Of a DNA stretch of 64,000 nucleotides, positions 10,762 through 19,242 are shown piece by piece (position 1 is the first letter of the stretch; every line of letters begins with the position of its first letter). The position numbers and the translations under genes are program-made. A model generated the notes under the pieces. The model was not told the DNA's origin, did no database searches, and was given only the letters and a program-made list of their open reading frames with translations. The DNA is from Pseudomonas sp. ICMP22404 (GTDB lineage Bacteria; Pseudomonadota; Gammaproteobacteria; Pseudomonadales; Pseudomonadaceae), in contig NZ_VCNG01000006.1 of NCBI RefSeq assembly GCF_006227205.1, forward strand, positions 186,001 to 250,000, in the 5' to 3' direction.

Positions 10762-11865
10762 ATGCATACAGTTTTTAATGCCCGATTCCATGATTGGCGC
10801 CTCGCCGCCTGCCTGACCGGACTGGTGCTGGTTGCCGCTCATTCAGCCCAAGCGGCCGACGACGGCATCGCCCGGGGCCCTACCGCAAGCCATAGCATTG
10901 CGTTCAGCAACTCCTACGCAGGCAGTGATTTTCGCAAGGTGATGGTGCGCAACTGGCAAGAGATGGCCGGCCAGGCGCAAAAGGATGGCTTGATCCGGGA
11001 GGCTCCGGTGGTCAGCGCCAATAACTCCGCGTCGGAGCAAGCGGCCCATATCCAGGACATGATCGTCAAGGGCGTCAACGCTATCGTCATCCTGGCTGCG
11101 TCCGACACGGCCCTCAACGGCGTGATCCGGGATGCTTGCAATGCCGGCATCGTGGTGGTCGTCATGGCCAGCCTGGTTACCGAGCGCTGCGTCTATACCG
11201 TGGACTACAACTGGTCCGCCATGGGGCGCGTGGAAATGGACTATATCGCCGGGCGCCTCAAGGGGAACGGAACGCTGCTGGAGATTCGCGGCATTGCCGG
11301 TGATGCCACCGATCAGAATATCAGTGACGGTATTCACAAGGCCGCCAGCAACTATCCAGGCCTGAAGTTTGCCAAGACGGTGTACGGGAACTGGACGGCT
11401 TCCGTCGCACGCAAGGAGGTGGCGCTGGCGCTGCCGTCGCTGCCCAGCATCGATGCCGTCGCGACCCAGGGTGGCGACGGCTATGGTGCTGCCATGGCGT
11501 TCAGGGCAGCAGGGCGCTCGTTACCGATCATCGTCATGGGCAACCGCCAGGACGAACTCGCCCTGTGGAAGCAGGAGCGCGACGCCAACGGCTACGAAAC
11601 CATCTCGGTCTCTGCCTCTCCGAGTGTTTCTCAGGTGGGTTTCTGGGTAGCCCAGCAAATTCTGGCCGGCAAGCAGGTGCCGAAGTTCGTCGAGGTGCCG
11701 CTGGTACGCATCGAGGCGAAAGATCTGGACACCTGGCTCGCCACCATGCCAGTAGGCGGTGCCGCGAATCCTTCCTATAGCCAGGCGTCCGTTGCGGCAA
11801 TGATCGACGCGGCTAGCAACAGTACAGCGTCACCGACGCCTCAGCCGGACGTTACGAAGCCGTAG
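10762..11865 (+). CDS. Periplasmic sugar-type binding protein, partner of the hybrid kinase
   Basis: The protein has 367 residues. The start at 10762 is chosen over an upstream in-frame start because GGAG lies just before it and the protein then opens with a signal peptide (RLAACLTGLVLVAAHSAQA, cleavage before ADDG). The rest is a type-I periplasmic binding fold of the ribose/galactose group (FSNSYAGSDFRKVMVRNW, AAHIQDMIVKGVNAIVILAA, GDGYGAAMAF). No permease or ATPase gene is adjacent. Instead, a huge sensor kinase starts 24 nt downstream. This resembles TorT-TorS and LuxP-LuxQ, where the binding protein acts as the ligand-sensing subunit of a kinase. A sensory rather than transport role is therefore inferred. 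The ligand is unknown, probably a sugar or sugar-like compound. Confidence 0.8.
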   Translation: MHTVFNARFHDWRLAACLTGLVLVAAHSAQAADDGIARGPTASHSIAFSNSYAGSDFRKVMVRNWQEMAGQAQKDGLIREAPVVSANNSASEQAAHIQDMIVKGVNAIVILAASDTALNGVIRDACNAGIVVVVMASLVTERCVYTVDYNWSAMGRVEMDYIAGRLKGNGTLLEIRGIAGDATDQNISDGIHKAASNYPGLKFAKTVYGNWTASVARKEVALALPSLPSIDAVATQGGDGYGAAMAFRAAGRSLPIIVMGNRQDELALWKQERDANGYETISVSASPSVSQVGFWVAQQILAGKQVPKFVEVPLVRIEAKDLDTWLATMPVGGAANPSYSQASVAAMIDAASNSTASPTPQPDVTKP

Positions 11866-11889
11866 CGGCCCGCGAGGAGGCGAGACGTC

Positions 11890-14800
11890 ATGCCGATATT
11901 CAAACCCGCCAGGGACAGACCCATTGCCGTCAGGATTGGCCTGGCGGTCGCCGCATTGGTGTTCCTGATGCTGGCGGTGTCGGTCGTGAACTTCTACGGC
12001 CTGCGAGGCATGGTACGTGCGGTGGACTCCGCCAGCCATTCCGCGGAAATTCTGGCCTCGGTCAACGGCGCCACCGGACGGGTGGAAAACTTCATCGCCA
12101 CCCGGGACCAGGAAAGCCTGCTCCAGGCCGAAGGGATGGTGGCGACGGCGATTGCCGGGCTCACCGCCATTCCGGTGGCAGAAGCGCAATCGCTCAAGGG
12201 CAGCCTGGAGCGGCTCGCCACTGCGATTACGGCCTTACGGGCGGCGACCCTGACCATGGATGGCGAAACGGAGAACATGACCGCCCACTATGGCCGGATG
12301 CGAGAGGCCACGACTCTCATCGAGCAGGGCGTCGCCGATGGATTGAAGGCGCTTGATGCCCGCGCCGATGACCACGGGGCGCGGGTGAGCAACATCGAAA
12401 GCGCCCACCGTATCCTGGATATCCTGCGCAACAGTGAAGGGATCATCATCGCCAGTGTGGCCAAGAGGCTGGTGTCCGGTGATAGCACGGCCGTTACCGC
12501 AGCGCGCAATGCCTGTGCGGCACTGCCGCCGGTGATCGAGCAATTGCGCGAGGTGATGGGGGCGCTGCAGGAGGGAGAGACGCTGGACCAGTTGGCGAAG
12601 GAGGTCGCGGCCGCCAGCCTGGCGGTCGAGCACCTTGACGAGGCACCCAAGCTTCGGGGAGCCGAGGCTTTGCGGCATCTCTCCACCGCCGGCGATCTGA
12701 TCGAGGGCCTCGACGACATCTTGAGTGGAATGGACGAGCACCTTGGTCATGACGCAAACGACATTCAGGCGGCAACCGGTTTGCTGCACAATGCCGCCGC
12801 ATTGTCCAAGCGCTTCGCCGAGCGTGTGGCCACCCTGGAGGCGCAGACATTGTCGTTTCGCCTGGCGCCGTCGGCCGAGGTCGCCGGCGCTGTCGACGAC
12901 ATCCTGGACGAGCTTTCGCGTCTTGCTCGTGTGCTCCCTTCGTCTGTAGGGCTGCAAGCCGCGGCCAAGCCCCTGACAGTCAGTGATCAGATTGTCGGCT
13001 ACCGGGCGGCATTCGCCAGGTTCCATCAGGCGAGCGTCGCCTTGAGCGACGCGCGCGACCAGGTGCGCAACGAGGCACGGAGCGCCGGCCTGTTGGTTGC
13101 GCGCTTCGCTGGCGAAGCGCGCTCCGACGCCCTGGTGCACAAGGATCGCGGCATGCTGGCGACAGTGGTGGCGGGTGCCGTCGCCATCTTGCTGGCCGGC
13201 GCCATCGCCTGGAGCACGTCTCGGTTTGTCGCGCAGCCCATCGTGGCCCTGGCCACCGTCATGCGCCGGCTTGCGGCCGGCGACCTGAACGCCGAGATCG
13301 CCAGCGCCGGACGCGGCGACGAGATCGGGATCATGACCCGCGCCGTACGGGTGTTCCAGGAGAATGCCCTGCGCATCCGCGTGCTGGAGGCCGAGGCAGA
13401 GGCCGAACGACAGCAAGTCCAGGCCTCTTTGGAAAGAATGGTCGCTGAACGGACCGACGCGCTGCACCAGCAGACCGAGATGCTCGAGGCGCAGGCCGTC
13501 GAACTCATTCAGGCGCGCAACCAGGCCGAGGCGGCGAATCAGGCAAAGAGCGATTTCGTTGCCACGGTCAGCCACGAACTGCGCACCCCCCTGACCCTCA
13601 TTCTCGCCCCGCTGGAGCAGCTTTCGGCGGCGACCAGCCCGCCGGCGGACTGGCGCGTGCAAATCGACCGCGCCCAACGCAACGCGTTGCGCCTGATGAA
13701 CCGGGTGAACGACATCCTCGATTTCTCCAAGGCTGAAGCGGGCAAGTTCGAGTCATGTCCGGCGCCCGTTGATTTGAACAAGGCGGTGGGTGTGATTGCC
13801 GAGGATGCCGCCATGGTCGCCAAGAGCAAAGGTTGCACCTTGACTTGCAGCATCGACCCTGCGCTCGGTACGGTGTTCGTGGACCCCCGGCACTTCGAAA
13901 AAATCCTGCTCAACCTGGTGAGCAATGCCATCAAGTTCACACCCTCTGGCGGCACTGTGCACCTGGCAGCAACTGCGCTTGAAGGCGAGCGATTTGAACT
14001 CGCCGTGCACGACTCGGGTATTGGTATTGCGCCGGACAAACTGCCGTTGCTGTTCCAGCGTTTCTCCCAGATCGACAATTCCGCCACGCGCCAATACAGC
14101 GGCACAGGCATCGGCCTTGCTCTGGTCAAGGACCTGGCCGAACTGATGGGGGGTGAAGTCGGCGTCAACAGTGAGCTCGGACGGGGATCGTGCTTCTTTG
14201 TCCGGCTGCCACTGGGGGCTGAGCAAAACGCCGTACTGACTGAAGCCAGCGATGGGCGCGAGCGATCGTCACCAGGCGCAGCAATCACCACCGAACAGCG
14301 TCACCTGCGTTTCGACGATGGCCGCCACGGCAGTCACGACGACTTAGCCACGGCACAAGGCGCAAACGACGAGCAGCCCCCGGAACACGCCTCGCAATCC
14401 AGGGTGCTGGTGGTAGACGACAGCCCGGAAATGCTGAGTTACCTCAGCGAGCTTTTGCACGACGACTACATGGTCGCAACCGCAACTAATGGAGAGCAGG
14501 CGTGGGCACTCCTGCAGCAACGGCCAATCGATGTCATCCTCTCGGATGTGATGATGCCGGAGCTCGATGGCTTTGGCCTGACAGCCAGAATCAAGGCCAG
14601 TGCCGGTTTCGCCCATTTGCCCGTCATCCTGCTGACCGCCCGCGGCGGCAGCGAGGCGTGTGTCTCCGGGCTGGAGAGTGGCGCTGATGACTATATCGCC
14701 AAACCCTTCTCACCACTGGAACTCAAGGCTCGCGTTCGTGCGGCCTTGCGCATGAGTCACGTGCAAGCCGAACTGCAGGCAAAGTCCCGTCAGGCGGGTA

Positions 14801-15639
14801 TGGCCGAAATCGCCACTGCCGTGCTGCACAACGTCGGCAACGTCCTCAACAGCGTGAACGTCTCGGCAGAGACGGTCAGCCGTCAGATGCGTGCCTCCAA
14901 AGCCCAGGGACTGGGCAAGGTGGCCCAACTGATCAACGAGCACGTCAATGACCTGAGCGATTTTCTCACCGGAGACCAAAAAGGAAAGATGCTCCCCGGC
15001 TACCTGCTCAAGCTGGCGGAGGTGGTGACGGCAGAGCAGCAGGGCATCATCGAAGAACTCGGACAACTCACCAAGGGGATTGACCACATCAAAACCGTTG
15101 TCGCGGCCCAGCAGTCCCATGCCGTTGCCATCAGTGTCGTCGAGGCGGTGCCGGTTCCAGAACTGATTGAAGATGCCTTGCGCATGAGTACCGGTTCACG
15201 GGCTCGCCAGGAGGTGACGGTGGTCAAGGACGTCAGCGACTTGCCCCTGCTGTTACTGGACCGGCACCGGGTGCTGCTGATTCTGGTGAACCTGATTCGC
15301 AATGCCAGGCAAGCGTTGGAAGGCGTGAGCGATCGCAGTCCTTGCATCACGTTTGGCGCCTTCCTCGCTGATGGGCCGGTCCTGCGGATTACGGTGACCG
15401 ACAACGGCAATGGGATTGGGCCAGAGCACCTGAAGCGTATCTTTACCCATGGGTTCACCACTCGCAAAGACGGTCACGGATTCGGCCTGCACAGCTGCGC
15501 GCTGGCGGCGCAGGAAATGGGCGGCAGCTTGACTGTGCACAGCGACGGCGCCGGACAGGGTGCAACCTTCATCCTCGATATCCCGCTTGAGGGCACTAAC
15601 GCCAGTGAAGTATCCGAACCAAAGCGGGCGAACGAGTAG
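11890..15639 (+). CDS. Large hybrid histidine kinase with two kinase cores and one receiver
   Basis: This protein has 1249 residues with GAGGAGG as ribosome binding site. Membrane helix 1 spans about residues 16-35. A periplasmic part of about 385 residues, mostly helical, follows, then membrane helix 2 (about 422-446) and HAMP (SRFVAQPIVALATVMRRL onward). The first kinase core has FVATVSHELRTPLT with phospho-acceptor His562 and ATP-binding NLVSNAIKFT and GTGIGLALV. The receiver begins RVLVVDDSPEMLSYL, with phospho-acceptor Asp886 in ILSDVMMPELDG. An unusual second H-box follows, VLHNVGNVLNSVN with His980, and a second ATP-binding domain (NLIRNARQAL, DNGNGIGPEHL, GHGFGLHSC). No HPt domain is seen and no response-regulator gene is adjacent. 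The periplasmic partner is very likely the preceding binding protein. Confidence 0.9.
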   Translation: MPIFKPARDRPIAVRIGLAVAALVFLMLAVSVVNFYGLRGMVRAVDSASHSAEILASVNGATGRVENFIATRDQESLLQAEGMVATAIAGLTAIPVAEAQSLKGSLERLATAITALRAATLTMDGETENMTAHYGRMREATTLIEQGVADGLKALDARADDHGARVSNIESAHRILDILRNSEGIIIASVAKRLVSGDSTAVTAARNACAALPPVIEQLREVMGALQEGETLDQLAKEVAAASLAVEHLDEAPKLRGAEALRHLSTAGDLIEGLDDILSGMDEHLGHDANDIQAATGLLHNAAALSKRFAERVATLEAQTLSFRLAPSAEVAGAVDDILDELSRLARVLPSSVGLQAAAKPLTVSDQIVGYRAAFARFHQASVALSDARDQVRNEARSAGLLVARFAGEARSDALVHKDRGMLATVVAGAVAILLAGAIAWSTSRFVAQPIVALATVMRRLAAGDLNAEIASAGRGDEIGIMTRAVRVFQENALRIRVLEAEAEAERQQVQASLERMVAERTDALHQQTEMLEAQAVELIQARNQAEAANQAKSDFVATVSHELRTPLTLILAPLEQLSAATSPPADWRVQIDRAQRNALRLMNRVNDILDFSKAEAGKFESCPAPVDLNKAVGVIAEDAAMVAKSKGCTLTCSIDPALGTVFVDPRHFEKILLNLVSNAIKFTPSGGTVHLAATALEGERFELAVHDSGIGIAPDKLPLLFQRFSQIDNSATRQYSGTGIGLALVKDLAELMGGEVGVNSELGRGSCFFVRLPLGAEQNAVLTEASDGRERSSPGAAITTEQRHLRFDDGRHGSHDDLATAQGANDEQPPEHASQSRVLVVDDSPEMLSYLSELLHDDYMVATATNGEQAWALLQQRPIDVILSDVMMPELDGFGLTARIKASAGFAHLPVILLTARGGSEACVSGLESGADDYIAKPFSPLELKARVRAALRMSHVQAELQAKSRQAGMAEIATAVLHNVGNVLNSVNVSAETVSRQMRASKAQGLGKVAQLINEHVNDLSDFLTGDQKGKMLPGYLLKLAEVVTAEQQGIIEELGQLTKGIDHIKTVVAAQQSHAVAISVVEAVPVPELIEDALRMSTGSRARQEVTVVKDVSDLPLLLLDRHRVLLILVNLIRNARQALEGVSDRSPCITFGAFLADGPVLRITVTDNGNGIGPEHLKRIFTHGFTTRKDGHGFGLHSCALAAQEMGGSLTVHSDGAGQGATFILDIPLEGTNASEVSEPKRANE

Positions 15640-15651
15640 GGCGAAAAGGGT

Positions 15652-16527
15652 CTATCCATTCAGAACCAGCGCCATGTCCGGGTATCTATCGCACATGAAG
15701 TCGACAAAGGCGCGCACCTTGGGCGCAGCCAGGCGCCGGGAGGTATGCAAGATCCACAGCGCTGGCTCCACACCCGATACGGTGCCCCATTGAACCAGCT
15801 CGCCACGCGCTAGCGGGCCCCATGCTATGGACTGTGGGATGAGTGCCGCACCGCCACCGGCGATGGCTGCATCGCGGACCATCAGGAACGACGAAAAGCG
15901 CAGTTTCGGGATCGGTTCCAGAATCAGTTGTCCTCCGTCGAGATTCCACTGGGTGGGCTGAAAAGTCGTCGTGACGATGCCGGGCACGGATCTGATTGCG
16001 CCGGGCGCCGGCTTGGGGATTTCAGGTGCAGCCACGACCACCAGCCGGTCCTTGGCGAAACACCGTCCGACCAGATTGCTGTCCGGGCTCGGGTTGATCC
16101 GGATGGCGACGTCGAACTGTTCTTCCACAAGGTCCACTGCGCGGTCTTCCGCCGTGACTTCAATCTCGATTTCTGGGTAGGCCGCGCAGAACTCTGCGCC
16201 GATGCGCCCCATCGCAAGCTGGGAGAACAGGACCGGGGCGGCCACCCGCAAGTGCCCTCGGGGTGTCGAAACGCCTTCGCGTGCCGCCGTCATGGCTTCG
16301 GAGACTTCATTCAGCAGGCCCTCCGTTCGCGACATCAGACTCTCGCCGGCTTCGGTCAGCTTCAGACCACGGGCACTGCGCTCGATCAGCCTCACACCCA
16401 GTTGTTCTTCAAGATCGCTGATGCGTCGCGACAAGGTGGCCTTGGAAATACCGCTCGCACGGCTTGCCTTTCCCAGCCCCCCATTGGTAGCGACAAGGAT
16501 GAAATCGGTCAGTGCTTTCAGGTTCAT
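15652..16527 (-). CDS. LysR-family regulator
   Basis: The protein has 291 residues. The start at MNLKALTDFILVATNGGLGK gives the standard LysR N-terminus; an in-frame upstream extension of 26 residues lacks family resemblance. The winged HTH is residues 1-60 (ASGISKATLSRRISDLEEQL), followed by a periplasmic-binding-like effector domain. It is divergent from an NmrA-type oxidoreductase gene with about 120 bp between the starts, the usual arrangement for a LysR regulator and its target. It ends only 12 bp from the convergent kinase stop. Confidence 0.88.
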   Translation of the reverse strand: MNLKALTDFILVATNGGLGKASRASGISKATLSRRISDLEEQLGVRLIERSARGLKLTEAGESLMSRTEGLLNEVSEAMTAAREGVSTPRGHLRVAAPVLFSQLAMGRIGAEFCAAYPEIEIEVTAEDRAVDLVEEQFDVAIRINPSPDSNLVGRCFAKDRLVVVAAPEIPKPAPGAIRSVPGIVTTTFQPTQWNLDGGQLILEPIPKLRFSSFLMVRDAAIAGGGAALIPQSIAWGPLARGELVQWGTVSGVEPALWILHTSRRLAAPKVRAFVDFMCDRYPDMALVLNG

Positions 16528-16649
16528 GGTGTTCCGTTTATGAAACGAGGTGTCTGGATTTTGAGGTCTTCGTTTCTTCGATGCAACGGAATATTGTCTC
16601 TCCATGGTTTCTCACTCACCCCTGGATACCCCACTGCAGGAGATTCAAA

Positions 16650-17519
16650 ATGAGCATTCTCGTCGTTGGTGCCACCGGCACTGTTGGTTCACTCGTTACC
16701 CAAGGCCTTGCCAGCGCGGGCGCCGAAGTCAGGGCCCTGGTGCGCCAACCGGGCAAGCGCGACTTCCCCGCGGGTGTCACCGAAGTCGTCGCCGACCTCT
16801 CCGACGTCGCTTCGATGCGCGCCGCGCTGGCGTCGGTGCGTACTCTGTTTCTGCTCAACGCCGTGACGCCCGATGAGGTGACGCAAGCCCTCATCACGCT
16901 GAACCTCGCTCGGGAGGCGGGCATCGAGCGCATCGTCTATCTGTCGGTGATTCATGCCGACACGTTCACCCAGGTTCCGCATTTCACCGGCAAATATACG
17001 GTTGAACGCATGATCGAAAGCCTTGACATCCCCGCGACCATCCTGCGTCCGGCTTACTTCATGCAAAACGAAGGCATGGTCCTGCAGACGATTCAGAACT
17101 ACTCGGTATACCCGATGCCGATCGGCTCGGCGGGCGTTTCGATGATCGATGCGCGTGACATCGCCGATGTGGCCGTTGCAGAGCTGCTGCGACGCGACAG
17201 AGCACCTTCTGCCCTGGAGCGGGTGACGTTGGAGTTGGTCGGGCCCCAAGCACTCACCGGTGCCTCCGTGGCGAAGATCTGGAGTTCGGCCCTGGGACGA
17301 GACATCGCCTACGGCGGTGATGATGTAGCGGCCTTTGAAGGGCAACTGGCTGCGTACGGCCCCAGCTGGTTGGCGTATGACATGCGCCTGATGATGGAGG
17401 GTATCCAGACGTTTGGCATGCAGGCGGCTGAAGGCACCGTGGAGCGGCTGCAAGCCCTCATTGGACATCCGCTGCGTACTTATGAAGCCTTCGTGCGCGA
17501 GGCGGTTGCCGGGGCATAG
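16650..17519 (+). CDS. NmrA-like NAD(P)-binding protein
   Basis: The protein has 289 residues. The start at MSILVVGATGTVGSLV follows a GGAG ribosome site and puts the Rossmann glycine motif GATGTVG at residue 7, as in the family. The fold is an atypical short-chain dehydrogenase (NmrA/HSCARG/quinone oxidoreductase QorB group) that lacks an obvious YxxxK active site. Such proteins act as redox sensors or NADPH-dependent quinone or azo reductases. Divergence from the LysR gene suggests control by it. The substrate is unknown. Confidence 0.82.
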   Translation: MSILVVGATGTVGSLVTQGLASAGAEVRALVRQPGKRDFPAGVTEVVADLSDVASMRAALASVRTLFLLNAVTPDEVTQALITLNLAREAGIERIVYLSVIHADTFTQVPHFTGKYTVERMIESLDIPATILRPAYFMQNEGMVLQTIQNYSVYPMPIGSAGVSMIDARDIADVAVAELLRRDRAPSALERVTLELVGPQALTGASVAKIWSSALGRDIAYGGDDVAAFEGQLAAYGPSWLAYDMRLMMEGIQTFGMQAAEGTVERLQALIGHPLRTYEAFVREAVAGA

Positions 17520-17612
17520 GTCGTTACAAAAAAGAGGAGTGGTTTGCGTGGTTGAGTCGACGAGTAATGCGAGGGCAGCCTCACCAGAGAAGTAGCCGAG
17601 CGTCCAGGTAAA

Positions 17613-17644
17613 CTGATGCCATCGCTGTAGGCGGATGGCATCAG
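17613..17644. terminator. Bidirectional terminator-like stem between nmrA-like and SDR genes
   Basis: CTGATGCCATC (17613-17623) pairs perfectly with GATGGCATCAG (17634-17644) around a 10-nt loop, placed between two convergent genes. Confidence 0.6.
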
Positions 17645-17663
17645 TTGCTGCCTGCGGCTAACG

Positions 17664-18422
17664 TCATTCCGCCGGTGGTTTGTACCCTGCAAGCATTTTC
17701 AACACCTCATCATGTGAACCGCTCGCTTCAGCAAACCGTAATGGCTTGGCGCGCTCGACAATAAGTTCCCGTGGGGTCGGAGATATCTCGAGCAGTTCGA
17801 AGATCTCATCCAAAAACGCCTCCAGAGGCATTGCGTGCTCGTCGTTTTCCTGTCCCAGCAAAGTGGTACGTACCCCCGGCGGCGCAAGCTCGATCACCTC
17901 GACTGACGAATCTTCCAGCTGAACTCGAAGACTTTGGGTGAACGAATGTACTGCCGCTTTGGTCGCGCTGTAGGTCGGCGTGGCGGGTAGCGGTACAAAG
18001 GCCAATGCTGAGCTGACATTCACTATCGTGGCACTGGGTTGCTTGATCAGCTGGGGAGTCAATGCATACACCATGCGAATCGTGCCAAGCAGGTTCGTTG
18101 TCACGATATCTTCGGCAGTGGTCAGGCTTTCGCGATCAGTCAGATCCTCCCAGTGCATGATCCCAGCGTTGTTGATAAGGACGTTCAGGTTCGGATGGCT
18201 GATCGCGAGCGCTTCACTGTTGCGCTGGATGGATTGTGAATCGGAGACGTCCAGCAATACTGATTCAATGCCGGGATGTTCCGATACGATCTTGTCGAGC
18301 AGAGCCTTGCGACGCCCCGCGATAATGACTTTATTGCCCGCCTTGTGAAGCCTGAGCGCCAGACCGAGGCCGATGCCTGAGGTACTGCCGGTAACCAGAA
18401 TCGTGTTGCCTGTGCTGTTCAT
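17664..18422 (-). CDS. Short-chain dehydrogenase, DltE-like
   Basis: The protein has 252 residues from MNSTGNTILVTGSTSGIG. The cofactor motif TGSTSGIG is near residue 11, NNAG is present, and the catalytic YSATK is visible in TPTYSATKAAVHSF. The sequence resembles the COG3967/DltE-type oxidoreductases, whose substrates are mostly unknown. The gene is divergent from a TetR regulator with a palindromic operator between them. It is therefore probably repressed by that regulator and induced by an aldehyde, ketone or xenobiotic. Confidence 0.85.
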   Translation of the reverse strand: MNSTGNTILVTGSTSGIGLGLALRLHKAGNKVIIAGRRKALLDKIVSEHPGIESVLLDVSDSQSIQRNSEALAISHPNLNVLINNAGIMHWEDLTDRESLTTAEDIVTTNLLGTIRMVYALTPQLIKQPSATIVNVSSALAFVPLPATPTYSATKAAVHSFTQSLRVQLEDSSVEVIELAPPGVRTTLLGQENDEHAMPLEAFLDEIFELLEISPTPRELIVERAKPLRFAEASGSHDEVLKMLAGYKPPAE

Positions 18423-18447
18423 AGTAAACTCCAGAAACGCCATTAAG

Positions 18448-18490
18448 CGGACAAGCGTCCACTTCAAAGACATTACCGGACACCTGTCCG
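18448..18490. promoter_or_regulatory. Duplicated TetR-type operator between SDR and TetR genes
   Basis: Two copies of the dyad CGGACNNNNGTCC(G/A) occur: CGGACAAGCGTCCA at 18448-18461 and the perfect 14-nt palindrome CGGACACCTGTCCG at 18477-18490. The copies are 29 bp apart (near three helical turns) and sit 26-68 bp upstream of the SDR start and 37-79 bp upstream of the TetR start. This is what a shared autoregulatory operator looks like. Binding by the adjacent TetR protein is inference. Confidence 0.6.
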
Positions 18491-18526
18491 CTTAGCAATG
18501 AAATAAAGTGAAGGAAATATCTGCTC

Positions 18527-19114
18527 ATGACTGACGAGTTGGTAATGCGTTCTGATGCCAAGAGAAACCGTGAACGGATATTGGAGGTCGCTGTGCTGGA
18601 GCTGACTCGCGATCCTGCGGTTCCGTTGAGCACCATTGCAAAGAAGGCCGGGGTGGGACAGGGCACGTTCTACAGACACTTCGCTACCAGAGAGAAGCTG
18701 GTATTCGAGGTTTATCAATTCGAGATGCAACAGGTGGCATCGTTGGCGGAGCAGCTCCTGGCGACAAAGCCTCCCAAGGAGGCGCTCCGGGAGTGGATGG
18801 ACTGCCTGGCTGAATATGCAATGACAAAAGCAGGGCTCGCTACTGCGATACAACAAGCTTCGTCTATTTACGAGTTCCCAGGGAAGTCGGGATACGCTCC
18901 AGTCCAAGAGGCTGCCGAGACGCTTTTGAGGGCAAATGAAAAGGCCGGCACGATTCGTAGCGGGATTACTAACGACGATTTTTTTCTAGCCATTGCCGGA
19001 ATCTGGCAAATGGATTCCCAAAGCGAATGGCGCCCACGGCTCGCCAGATTGATGAACCTGGTGATGGATGGTCTGTGCGCGGGCAGCCCCGAGAGCCTGG
19101 AGAAAAACCCGTAG
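18527..19114 (+). CDS. TetR-family repressor
   Basis: The protein has 195 residues. An N-terminal TetR helix-turn-helix spans about residues 8-55 (PLSTIAKKAGVGQGTFYRHF), followed by an all-helical ligand-binding domain with little family-specific signature. AAGGAA upstream supports the start; an in-frame ATG six codons later is an alternative. It is divergent from the SDR gene and flanks the duplicated CGGAC-N4-GTCC dyads, which it most likely binds. Confidence 0.87.
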   Translation: MTDELVMRSDAKRNRERILEVAVLELTRDPAVPLSTIAKKAGVGQGTFYRHFATREKLVFEVYQFEMQQVASLAEQLLATKPPKEALREWMDCLAEYAMTKAGLATAIQQASSIYEFPGKSGYAPVQEAAETLLRANEKAGTIRSGITNDDFFLAIAGIWQMDSQSEWRPRLARLMNLVMDGLCAGSPESLEKNP

Positions 19115-19196
19115 CCTAGGGCAGCCATAATGCCAGCGACGTTGTTGAGCACTCATGTCCCCGATTTTGTGACACCACGAGACTTGGGAAGCACCA

Positions 19197-19229
19197 CCGG
19201 TCATCGCCATTTTGAAGCGGAATGACCGG
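19197..19229. terminator. Putative terminator between tetR and dctA
   Basis: CCGGTCAT (19197-19204) pairs with ATGACCGG (19222-19229), with an additional inner CGC/GCG pairing. It sits between convergent genes. Confidence 0.4.
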
Positions 19230-19242
19230 GGCGTTTCGCGGA

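Noticed and set aside
12235..13677. Long minus-strand frame of 480 codons
   Set aside because: It is antisense to the hybrid histidine kinase, whose domains are fully recognisable on the plus strand.
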